41,261 nucleotides of DNA, taken from the NCBI GenBank assembly GCA_902525355.1, contig CABZGO010000011.1, forward strand, positions 1-41,261, read 5' to 3'. This document shows, piece by piece, positions 17,729 to 24,236 of this stretch (positions within the stretch are counted from its first letter, which is position 1; every line of letters begins with the position of its first letter). The notes below the pieces were generated by a model, which was given only the letters and a program-made list of their open reading frames with translations, ran no database searches and was not told the DNA's origin. The DNA comes from an uncultured Pelagibacteraceae bacterium. GTDB taxonomy: Bacteria > Pseudomonadota > Alphaproteobacteria > Pelagibacterales > Pelagibacteraceae. The position numbers and the translations under genes are program-made.

Positions 17729-18505
17729 ATGGGCAAAGTAAATTTAGCGATATCTGGTTGCATGGGACGAATGGGCCAACAACTTGTAAAATCATCTAGA
17801 GTTGACGAAAACTTTAAACTAACAACTCTTACAGAAAATAGATTAATAAAAAAAAAAATTTATGGAATTAAGCCTAGTTTAAATAATGAAAATTCCTTCA
17901 AATATGTTGATTTAATTATCGATTTTACAGTACCTAAATGTACTTTTGAAATTCTTAAAATTGCTTCAAAACTAAAAAAAAGAGTTGTTATTGGTACGAC
18001 TGGATTTTCTAAAAAAGAGGAAAATCTTATTAAAAAATTCTCTAAAAAAATCCCAATATTAAAGGCTGGCAATATGAGTTTAGGTATAAATTTATTAATG
18101 TATTTAACTGAAATTACGTCTAAGTCATTAGGAAACAATTTTTTAAGTAAAGTATATGAAGTTCATCATAAACATAAAATAGATCATCCTTCAGGAACTG
18201 CTTTGATGTTAGGCAAAGGAATTGCTATTGGCAAAAATAAAAATTTTTATAATTTACTTGGAAAAAAATATCTAAATAAAAAAAGTTTTCCTTATGGAAA
18301 AAAAATAAATTTTAATTCAATACGTAAAGGAAAGACTGTTGGTGAGCACGAAGTCAAATTTTCAAGTGGGAAAGAAATTATTACTTTAAATCATGAAGCA
18401 TTTGATAGAGCTTTATATAGTGAAGGAGCCTTAACAGCTGGGAAATGGTTAATGAAAAAGAAGCCTGGTTTATATTCTATGCGGGATGTTTTAAACTTTA
18501 AATGA
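17729..18505 (+). CDS. dapB: 4-hydroxy-tetrahydrodipicolinate reductase
   Basis: DapB reduces 4-hydroxy-tetrahydrodipicolinate with NAD(P)H in the diaminopimelate route to lysine and peptidoglycan. The 258 residues are full length. The Rossmann motif is SGCMGRMGQQLVKSS (residues 9-23), with the usual second Gly position occupied by Cys (GCMGRMG in place of GAxGRMG). VIGTTGFSKKE is near 91-101, and the catalytic signature EVHHKHKIDHPSGTALMLGK is near 147-166, with the His pair and Lys expected of DapB. The stop overlaps the nth start as ATGA. A candidate promoter lies immediately upstream. Confidence 0.95.
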   Translation: MGKVNLAISGCMGRMGQQLVKSSRVDENFKLTTLTENRLIKKKIYGIKPSLNNENSFKYVDLIIDFTVPKCTFEILKIASKLKKRVVIGTTGFSKKEENLIKKFSKKIPILKAGNMSLGINLLMYLTEITSKSLGNNFLSKVYEVHHKHKIDHPSGTALMLGKGIAIGKNKNFYNLLGKKYLNKKSFPYGKKINFNSIRKGKTVGEHEVKFSSGKEIITLNHEAFDRALYSEGALTAGKWLMKKKPGLYSMRDVLNFK

Positions 18506-19155
18506 ACGAAGAGCAAAGAGCAAAAATTGTTCTTCGAACTTTAAATAAAATATATCCTAAAACACCAATTCCTCTTAAACATAGAAATATTTTTACTTTA
18601 TTAGTTTCTGTTCTTTTATCTGCACAGTGTACAGACATAAATGTTAACAATGTTACTAAAAATATATATCCAAAATATAATAAACCTGAACACTTTGTTA
18701 AATTAGGAAGAAAAAAAATCGAAAAACTAATAAGAAGTATTGGTATCTTTAGAATTAAAGCAAAAAGTGTGTATAATTTATCAAAAACTTTAGTTGAAAA
18801 ATACAATGGAAAAGTCCCAAAAACATTTGAACAACTAGAGGAATTACCTGGGGTTGGGCACAAAACTGCTAGTGTGGTGATGTCTCAAGGGTTTGGACAT
18901 ACTGCTTTTCCAGTGGACACTCACATACATAGACTTGCACAAAGATGGGGTTTAACTAATGGAAAGAATGTGGTTCAAACAGAAAAAGACCTTAAAAGAC
19001 TTTTTCCTAAAAAATATTGGAATAAGTTACATCTTCAAATTATTTATTATGGAAGGGAGTACTGCAAGGCGAGAGCGTGCTATGGTTTGTCTTGTAAAAT
19101 TTGTACTACTTGTTATCCTAAGAGAAAAAAACCACTTATAACCAAGAAAGCATAA
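18502..19155 (+). CDS. nth: Endonuclease III (DNA glycosylase/AP lyase) with shifted Fe-S cysteines
   Basis: This base-excision-repair enzyme removes oxidised pyrimidines and cuts the abasic site. The helix-hairpin-helix ELPGVGHKTAS sits at residues 114-124 with catalytic Lys121, and the catalytic Asp is D139 in PVDTHIHRLAQRWG. Length 217 is normal. The C-terminal cluster loop is CKARACYGLSCKICTTC (Cys 188, 193, 198, 201, 204). The standard spacing C-x6-C-x2-C-x5-C would need 188, 195, 198, 204, but 195 is Gly; the extra Cys at 193 or 201 may serve instead. Translation is coupled to dapB by an ATGA overlap; the kinase gene follows after three bases. Confidence 0.93.
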   Translation: MNEEQRAKIVLRTLNKIYPKTPIPLKHRNIFTLLVSVLLSAQCTDINVNNVTKNIYPKYNKPEHFVKLGRKKIEKLIRSIGIFRIKAKSVYNLSKTLVEKYNGKVPKTFEQLEELPGVGHKTASVVMSQGFGHTAFPVDTHIHRLAQRWGLTNGKNVVQTEKDLKRLFPKKYWNKLHLQIIYYGREYCKARACYGLSCKICTTCYPKRKKPLITKKA

Positions 19156-19158
19156 ATA

Positions 19159-20088
19159 ATGAAAATACTAGGAATTGGAAATGCAATCGTAGATGTAATT
19201 TGCAAAGTAGAAGACGATTTTATCACAAAAAATAATTTAACTAAAAGTACAATGAAGTTAATTTTTGATGATAAAGAATTCAAAGACTTATTATTAAATC
19301 TGAAAATTGAAAAAACGGTGTCAGGAGGATCAGTTGCTAATTCAATAGTTGGATTATCTCAACTAGGTAATGAAGTAGGTTTTATTGGCAAAGTAAATGA
19401 CGATGATCTTGGTAGTAAATACGAAGACGGTCTGAAGCAAGAGAATGTAAAATATTTTTATTCAAAGAAAAAAGAGGAATTACCAACTGGAACTTGTTTA
19501 ATATTAGTTACACCAGATTCGGAAAGAACAATGTGTACTTTTTTAGGAACTGCTGGCAAAATAAATGAAAACGACGTAAAATCAGATGCAATTAAACAAA
19601 GTGAAACAATACTTCTAGAAGGATATCTTTGGGACGAAGGAGAGCCAAAAAAAGCTTTTGAAAAAGCAATTCAAAGTGCAAACAAAGTTGCAATGTCATT
19701 ATCAGATCAATTTTGTGTAGATCGACACAAACCTCACTTTTTAGAATTAGTTAAAAATAAACTGGACATCACATTTGCAAACGAACAAGAGATAATGTCA
19801 TTGATAGATGCAAAATCTTTTGATGAAGTAATAAGTTTTGCAAAATCGCTAGGTAAAATTATTGTCTTAACCAGAGGCGAAAAAGGTGCTGTTGCTATTA
19901 ATGGAGATGAGGTTGTAGAATGTGGAATAAAAGAAGGTCTTAAAATTGTTGATTTGACTGGTGCTGGTGATCTTTTTGCAGCAGGCTTTTTACATGGTCA
20001 TGTAAATAATATGTCTCTTAAAGAGAGTTTAGACAAAGGCACAGAGATGTCTTCTAAAGTTATACAACAAATCGGGGCTAGACTTTAA
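19159..20088 (+). CDS. PfkB-family sugar kinase, probable adenosine kinase
   Basis: It is a ribokinase-fold (PfkB) kinase of 309 residues. N-terminal ILGIGNAIVDVICKVED begins the fold. SGGSVANSIVGLSQLG near 55-70 is the first PfkB signature, and DLTGAGDLFAAGFLHG near 263-278 is the second, holding the anion hole and the catalytic Asp of GAGD. In Alphaproteobacteria proteins of this type are usually annotated as adenosine kinase, which would make it an AMP-forming purine salvage enzyme; fructokinase or nucleoside specificity is not decidable from sequence by eye. Third gene of the dapB-nth unit; convergent with the ArfA-like peptide gene four bases after its stop. Confidence 0.88.
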   Translation: MKILGIGNAIVDVICKVEDDFITKNNLTKSTMKLIFDDKEFKDLLLNLKIEKTVSGGSVANSIVGLSQLGNEVGFIGKVNDDDLGSKYEDGLKQENVKYFYSKKKEELPTGTCLILVTPDSERTMCTFLGTAGKINENDVKSDAIKQSETILLEGYLWDEGEPKKAFEKAIQSANKVAMSLSDQFCVDRHKPHFLELVKNKLDITFANEQEIMSLIDAKSFDEVISFAKSLGKIIVLTRGEKGAVAINGDEVVECGIKEGLKIVDLTGAGDLFAAGFLHGHVNNMSLKESLDKGTEMSSKVIQQIGARL

Positions 20089-20092
20089 AAGA

Positions 20093-20200
20093 TTATTTTT
20101 TCTTTCTTTTAAAACTACCTTTGCCCTTTTTGGGTTTAACTATTCTAGTTTTATATTTTGGTGTTAATAAATCTTTAGCTATCAAATTTTTCTTTTTCAT
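20093..20200 (-). CDS. ArfA-like ribosome-rescue peptide, 35 residues
   Basis: The ATG is at 20200-20198 and the TAA at 20095-20093. The product is small and very basic: MKKKNLIAKDLLTPKYK, then TRIVKPKKGKGSFKRKKK to the end. The second half closely resembles the core of E. coli ArfA, which has a DPLFRQRV segment followed by KKGKGSYMRK; here the equivalents are TPKYKTRV-like (TPKYKTRI) and KKGKGSFKRK. ArfA lets RF2 release peptides from ribosomes stalled on stopless mRNA when tmRNA fails. The start overlaps the stop of the winged-helix gene as ATGA, which supports translation. Known ArfA proteins are about 50-70 residues, so this would be a minimal form. Assignment rests on one short motif plus spacing. 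Confidence 0.7.
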   Translation of the reverse strand: MKKKNLIAKDLLTPKYKTRIVKPKKGKGSFKRKKK

Positions 20201-20754
20201 TTAATTATATAACCATATTTAGAACTTTTGATAAAATTTTTATCTTCAAATACATCATTAATTTTTTTTCTTAATCTATAAATATGTGTTTCCACCGTAT
20301 GAGTTTCTAATTTTGAATTATGACCCCAGACTTCAGTTTGTAATTTGCTAATTTTAACTGGCTTTTTTGATTTGTTCAGAAACACTATGATATTTGCCTC
20401 TCTTTCAGTTAAATCAAGGCTCTTTTCACTATTATAAATTTTTCTTGAGTTTAAATTTAATTTATAAACTCCAAGATCTATCTCTGATTGCTGGCTGTAT
20501 TTTTTTTTTAAGAATTTAATATTAATATTTTCAACTAACTTAACTATATCAATCGGGAAATTCGGTATTTCGATTTGATTTTCAATATCTTTAATTTTTT
20601 TGTTTGATATTACCAAACAATTATCCTGTACTTTTAAATCAAGATCAGTAATTTTATTAATATTAGTCAATTTAAAATTTATATGATCACTTATTTCATT
20701 TAGTATTTCGTATAAAATTTTAAAATCATAAATTACTAAATTTTCATTATTCAT
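20197..20754 (-). CDS. Winged-helix DNA-binding regulator (OmpR/PhoB-type C-domain)
   Basis: The C-terminal half (about the last 95 residues) is a transcriptional regulatory protein C-type winged helix: LTEREANIIVFLNKS, VWGHNSKLETHTVETHIYRLRKKI and the final wing SSKYGYIIK. The N-terminal half resembles a receiver fold in length and hydrophobic pattern, but I see no phospho-accepting Asp in the expected context, so it may be phosphorylation-independent. I chose the ATG at 20754 (185 residues). A TTG at 20775 would add seven residues but would run into the divergent YkuD gene start at 20769. It overlaps the ArfA-like start by ATGA. No partner histidine kinase is nearby; targets are unknown. 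Confidence 0.85.
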   Translation of the reverse strand: MNNENLVIYDFKILYEILNEISDHINFKLTNINKITDLDLKVQDNCLVISNKKIKDIENQIEIPNFPIDIVKLVENINIKFLKKKYSQQSEIDLGVYKLNLNSRKIYNSEKSLDLTEREANIIVFLNKSKKPVKISKLQTEVWGHNSKLETHTVETHIYRLRKKINDVFEDKNFIKSSKYGYIIK

Positions 20755-20768
20755 ATATAATAAAGAAT

Positions 20769-21263
20769 ATGACAATTATTTTAAAAAATAAAGCATCACT
20801 TCAATTTGATGATTTTGTATTTCATTGTGCGATTGGAAAGAAAGGACTGGCTAAAAATAAGTTCGAGGGTGATAAGAAAACCCCAATTGGAACATATTCG
20901 TTGGGCAATTTATATTACAGAAAAGATAGGAACCCAAAACCATTAACGAAATTGAAATGTATTCCAATTAAAAAAAATATGGGGTGGTGTGATGATATAA
21001 AAAATAAAAAAAATTATAACAAATTAGTTAAAGTTAATAAAAAAATAAAGCATGAAAAATTATTTAGGAAAGATTATAAATATGATTTTATGATCCCGAT
21101 TAATTACAATTCAAAAAAAACTAAGTTAGGCAAAGGTAGTGCTATCTTTTTACACTTAACAAAAAATTTTAGTTCAACATTGGGGTGTGTTGCAATTAAA
21201 AAGAAAGACTTTTTAATTCTTTTGAAATTAATAAATAAAAATACCAAAATAAGATTGATTTAA
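20769..21263 (+). CDS. YkuD-family L,D-transpeptidase without signal peptide
   Basis: The YkuD domain makes or remodels 3-3 peptidoglycan crosslinks or attaches lipoproteins using an active-site Cys. Here GDKKTPIGTYSLGNLYYR (near residues 34-51), MGWCDDIKN and the catalytic block AIFLHLTKNFSSTLGCVAIKK (His near 129, Cys near 140) fit the alphaproteobacterial short YkuD type of about 165 residues. The start region MTIILKNKASLQFDD has no Sec signal or transmembrane helix, so how it reaches the periplasm is unclear. It is divergent from the winged-helix regulator with 14 bases between starts, and its last four bases overlap the convergent yggS gene. Confidence 0.88.
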   Translation: MTIILKNKASLQFDDFVFHCAIGKKGLAKNKFEGDKKTPIGTYSLGNLYYRKDRNPKPLTKLKCIPIKKNMGWCDDIKNKKNYNKLVKVNKKIKHEKLFRKDYKYDFMIPINYNSKKTKLGKGSAIFLHLTKNFSSTLGCVAIKKKDFLILLKLINKNTKIRLI

Positions 21264-21922
21264 CTTCTTTGACCAAAAATATTAGAGCCGATTCTTAAAT
21301 AAGTAGAGTTATATTCTAGCGCATTTAAATAATCTGAAGACATTCCCATACTTAACTCTTTTAGATTTATAATCTTATTAAGTTCACTCATTTTGGAAAA
21401 GTACTGTGACGAGTCTTCCTCAAAGGGAGGAATACACATTAAACCTATAACATTCAGATTAAGATCTTTAGTAAATTTGTAAAAATCTAATAGATTTTCT
21501 TCAACAATTCCTGATTTTTGAACTTCTTTACCAAGATTTATTTGTATAAAAATTTTGGGTTTTTTATTTTGTTTTTCTTGCTCTTCTGAAATTTTTTTAG
21601 CTAACTTTTCATTATCTAAGGAGTGAATATAATCAAATATTTTTACAGCAAATTTAACTTTATTTGTCTGCAATTTTCCAATTAAATGTAAATTTATTTT
21701 ATAATTTTTAATTTTAATATCGGTCCATTTTTCAATCGCCTCCTGAACTTTATTTTCACCATAGTCTAAATGTCCATATTCAACTAATGGTGAAATATGA
21801 TCCATCTTAAATGTTTTTGAAACTGCAATTATTTTAGGTATTTTCTCTTTATTTTTAAGTTTCAATAACTTTGAATTGATTGAGCTTTGAATTGATATTA
21901 AGTTTTGTACTGTTTCATGCAT
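21260..21922 (-). CDS. yggS: Pyridoxal-phosphate homeostasis protein YggS (PLPBP)
   Basis: This single-domain TIM-barrel PLP-binding protein balances vitamin B6 and amino-acid pools. Motifs: KIIAVSKTFKMDHI near residues 31-44 with the PLP-binding Lys, DYGENKVQEA near 53-62, HLIGKLQTNKVK near 78-89, and the C-terminal MGMSSDYLNALEYNSTYLRI followed by GSNIFGQR, which forms the phosphate-binding end of the family. Length 220 is standard. The start ATG (21922-21920) lies within the palindrome ATGCAT that also contains the ATG of the divergent ThiE-like gene. The 3' end overlaps the YkuD gene by four bases. Confidence 0.95.
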   Translation of the reverse strand: MHETVQNLISIQSSINSKLLKLKNKEKIPKIIAVSKTFKMDHISPLVEYGHLDYGENKVQEAIEKWTDIKIKNYKINLHLIGKLQTNKVKFAVKIFDYIHSLDNEKLAKKISEEQEKQNKKPKIFIQINLGKEVQKSGIVEENLLDFYKFTKDLNLNVIGLMCIPPFEEDSSQYFSKMSELNKIINLKELSMGMSSDYLNALEYNSTYLRIGSNIFGQRS

Positions 21923-22480
21923 AAAAATTTATTATTAAAATATTACTTTATAGAAAAATTTGAAAAAAGTAATATCGACCTACAAACAAAAAATACTACA
22001 ATTATATATAGGAATTATAAAAAAAAATATAATATTAATGAATTAATTGATTTAAAGAATTACTGTAGAAAAAAAAACTTAAAATTATTGTTATCCAACA
22101 ACATAAAATTATCTATTAAATTAGACTTAGATGGCGCTTATATACCATCTTTTAACAAAGACTATCTTCATCTTAGTTATTTTTTAAAAAAAAGCTTTAT
22201 TTTAATTGGCTCTGCACACAATTTGAAAGAATTTAGAATTAAGGAAAAACAAAATGTAAGTCAAATTTTTCTATCCTCACTATTTAAAAAAAATAATAAT
22301 TACTTAGGAATAAGTAAATTCAAAATATTATCAAATTATACAAATAAAAAAATAATAGCTTTAGGTGGTATTTCAAAAAAAAACTTGAGACTAATTAAGC
22401 TCACTAAATCTATTGGATTTGCAGGGATTTCTTATTTTGAAAACAAAAAAAAGGCCCCTAAAAAGAGGCCTTTTTATTAA
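21917..22480 (+). CDS. Degenerate ThiE/TenI-like protein
   Basis: The fold resembles thiamine-phosphate synthase (ThiE) or TenI. Recognisable are LDGAYIPS near residues 74-81 where ThiE has DGVHLGQ, LIGSAHNLKE near 96-105, the strand VSQIFLSSLFKK, and the phosphate-site-like IIALGGISKKNLRLI near 146-160, then GFAGISYF. The ThiE catalytic LGQxD segment is replaced, so classical activity is doubtful; a diverged thiamine-related or other TIM-barrel function is possible. I chose the ATG at 21917; a TTG at 21905 would add four residues inside yggS. The last codons (KKKAPKKRPFY) are formed by a transcription terminator hairpin at 22448-22475. Confidence 0.7.
   Translation: MHKNLLLKYYFIEKFEKSNIDLQTKNTTIIYRNYKKKYNINELIDLKNYCRKKNLKLLLSNNIKLSIKLDLDGAYIPSFNKDYLHLSYFLKKSFILIGSAHNLKEFRIKEKQNVSQIFLSSLFKKNNNYLGISKFKILSNYTNKKIIALGGISKKNLRLIKLTKSIGFAGISYFENKKKAPKKRPFY
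22448..22475. terminator. Bidirectional Rho-independent terminator
   Basis: Perfect nine-base arms, AAAAAGGCC at 22448-22456 and GGCCTTTTT at 22467-22475, enclose a ten-base loop. A T-rich run follows on both strands. It stands between two convergent genes, the ThiE-like gene and the porin. Seen from the porin (minus strand) the run is TTTTTTT, suggesting it mainly ends the abundant porin mRNA. On the plus strand it lies inside the final codons of the ThiE-like gene. Confidence 0.85.
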
Positions 22481-22496
22481 GTATTTAAACTTTTAA

Positions 22497-23432
22497 TTAA
22501 AACGCAAATTTAAAGTTTATCTCGTAAGCACTGTTATCAGCAGTTGGCGTACCAGCTACATTATCCATATTTCCATATGAACCTGAGATAGTCATACCAC
22601 CTGAAGTGTGTGAGAAACTAACTGAAGTTGCATCTTGATCGTCTTTTGAAGTTGCTTCATAGTCAATAGTTGAAGTATTTAATGATACTGATAGATCATC
22701 ACTTACTGCATAAGATACACCAAGAGCTGTGAAATCTTCGTCAGAAGTACCTGTACCGAAATCAGTTTCGTTTACTTGGTAACCAACTGACAATGCACCA
22801 GCTGTATATATTGCAGCTGCCATTGATACGTCAGCAGAATTCGAAGCATCATTATTTTCACCCATAGCTGCATACACAGTTAGACCTTCTACACCAGTAT
22901 ATGAAATACCATAGTCAACTGAACCTTCTACAGCACCAGTTGTGTGAGAAGGAACATATGAAGCTTTAAGCGCTAAACCGTCCATTACTGTATAATCATA
23001 AGTGAATATATTATGAGTTATTGCTGAACCATTAGCTGGAGTATCTGGAGTTCCTGCATATCCTACACCCCATGATTCTTCGTTAGCTGATGGAGTTAAG
23101 TCATCCCATACACCCATTACTGAAGTACTACTTCCTCCAATGAATGTTAATTTACCCATATCTCCTGTGTCAATTGCAAGAGCGTTAAAACCAACACCTG
23201 CACTACCGTCAAGCTCAATACTGTGAGTGATAGTAAAACCATTATCCATCTCACCGCTTGCAGAGAAACTGATTGAATCAGACATTGAAAAACCATTACC
23301 TTTGTTACCGTTATCGGCACCAGCTAATGTTATTTGGCTAGTAGCTGACATTGAGAAGTCTGCAGCTTGCGCTGAAGATGCTACTAATGCAGTACTTAAT
23401 GCTGTCAATCCTACTTTTTTTAGATTGTTCAT
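22497..23432 (-). CDS. Outer-membrane porin
   Basis: This is a beta-barrel porin of the general Gram-negative type, allowing passive entry of small solutes. The Sec signal is MNNLKKVGLTALSTALVASS with cleavage after AQA (residue 23); the mature chain starts ADFSMSATSQITLAG. The body is rich in Gly, Ser, Thr and alternating hydrophobic strands, with no Cys, and ends in NFKFAF, the terminal Phe signature read by the BAM complex. At 311 residues it is a small 16-strand-type barrel. Its base and codon use is less AT-extreme than its neighbours, as expected of a highly expressed gene. It has a clear Shine-Dalgarno site and its own strong terminator, so it is monocistronic. Confidence 0.92.
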   Translation of the reverse strand: MNNLKKVGLTALSTALVASSAQAADFSMSATSQITLAGADNGNKGNGFSMSDSISFSASGEMDNGFTITHSIELDGSAGVGFNALAIDTGDMGKLTFIGGSSTSVMGVWDDLTPSANEESWGVGYAGTPDTPANGSAITHNIFTYDYTVMDGLALKASYVPSHTTGAVEGSVDYGISYTGVEGLTVYAAMGENNDASNSADVSMAAAIYTAGALSVGYQVNETDFGTGTSDEDFTALGVSYAVSDDLSVSLNTSTIDYEATSKDDQDATSVSFSHTSGGMTISGSYGNMDNVAGTPTADNSAYEINFKFAF

Positions 23433-23438
23433 ATTATT

Positions 23439-23445
23439 ACCTTTC
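23439..23445 (-). promoter_or_regulatory. Shine-Dalgarno site of the porin
   Basis: Read on the minus strand this is GAAAGGT, with AGG seven bases before the porin ATG. It confirms the start with the full signal peptide. Confidence 0.75.
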
Positions 23446-23451
23446 GTTAAT

Positions 23452-23467
23452 TGTTTAATATTAAACA
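23452..23467. promoter_or_regulatory. Perfect 16-bp palindrome upstream of the porin
   Basis: TGTTTAATATTAAACA reads the same on both strands and lies 20 bases before the porin ATG, just ahead of the Shine-Dalgarno site. It could be an operator for a dimeric regulator, or a short hairpin at the 5' end of the mRNA. The rest of the roughly 190-base non-coding stretch up to the DUF3576 gene is AT-rich; I see no other clear element in it. Confidence 0.45.
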
Positions 23468-23652
23468 GGCAATATTTATCAATAAATTCGGATTATTTTC
23501 TTTAATTATGAACATTACTTATAGATTTTAAAGAAGTGTTGCATATTTACATCACCTATAATTGTTGTTTTATAAGTATTATTTGAGAAATATTGAAAAT
23601 ATCCTTTTAATTTTTACATTTTTTAAAATAAAACAATTTATTGGATAAATTT

Positions 23653-24216
23653 ATGGCTTATTTAAAAAAATTAGTATTTTTTTTCATTATCGGTCTTGCT
23701 CTAGTCTCATTAATATCTTGTGAGAGTATGCCAGGAGGAGATGCTCGAGAAAATCCACCTGATCCTGATTTAAGGGTAAAAAAAAATCTTGAAGAAGGAA
23801 GAGGTTTTAGACTGCAGAATGCCTTCAAAAATAATAAAGGCGGAGACTTTTTGTTTGCAAGTTCAAATGAACTTTGGAGAGCATCTTTAGATATAATAGA
23901 TTTTATGCCCCTCTCATCTGTAAATTATAGTGGAGGTATTATTGTAACAGATTGGTATTCAGATGGAAAAAATCTCAATGAGTCAGTAAAAATCTCAATA
24001 CGGTTCTTATCAAATGAAGTAAGGGCAGATGCACTTGACATTAAGATTTTTTATAAAAAATGTAATCAAATGTCATCTTGTGAAGTTACACAAAAAAAAG
24101 GTTCTCTTTTAGTTGAGTTGAAAAGGGAAATTTTAAGTAAAGCTGCAATTTATAAAAAGGAGAAAAAAGACAAGGATTTTAAAGAGTACAAAGGTTCAAA
24201 GAAACTGTCTAATTAA
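23653..24216 (+). CDS. DUF3576 lipoprotein
   Basis: This lipoprotein belongs to a family restricted mainly to Alphaproteobacteria and of unknown function. I chose the ATG at 23653 (187 residues) because it begins directly with the signal MAYLKKLVFFFIIGLALVSL and the lipobox LISC; a TTG at 23641 would add only four residues. After a Pro/Asp-rich linker (ENPPDPDLR), the domain contains NELWRASLDIIDFMPLSSV and GGIIVTDWYSDG, both typical of DUF3576. It ends in a Lys/Glu-rich tail. leuS follows after 20 bases; the DUF3576-leuS-lptE-holA order is conserved in Alphaproteobacteria and hints at an envelope role linked to LptE. Confidence 0.88.
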   Translation: MAYLKKLVFFFIIGLALVSLISCESMPGGDARENPPDPDLRVKKNLEEGRGFRLQNAFKNNKGGDFLFASSNELWRASLDIIDFMPLSSVNYSGGIIVTDWYSDGKNLNESVKISIRFLSNEVRADALDIKIFYKKCNQMSSCEVTQKKGSLLVELKREILSKAAIYKKEKKDKDFKEYKGSKKLSN

Positions 24217-24236
24217 CCCAGTAAATAAAAATTTAA

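Noticed and set aside
20755..20775. TTG start adding seven residues to the winged-helix regulator
   Set aside because: It would place the start inside the divergent YkuD gene; the ATG at 20754 gives a complete domain.
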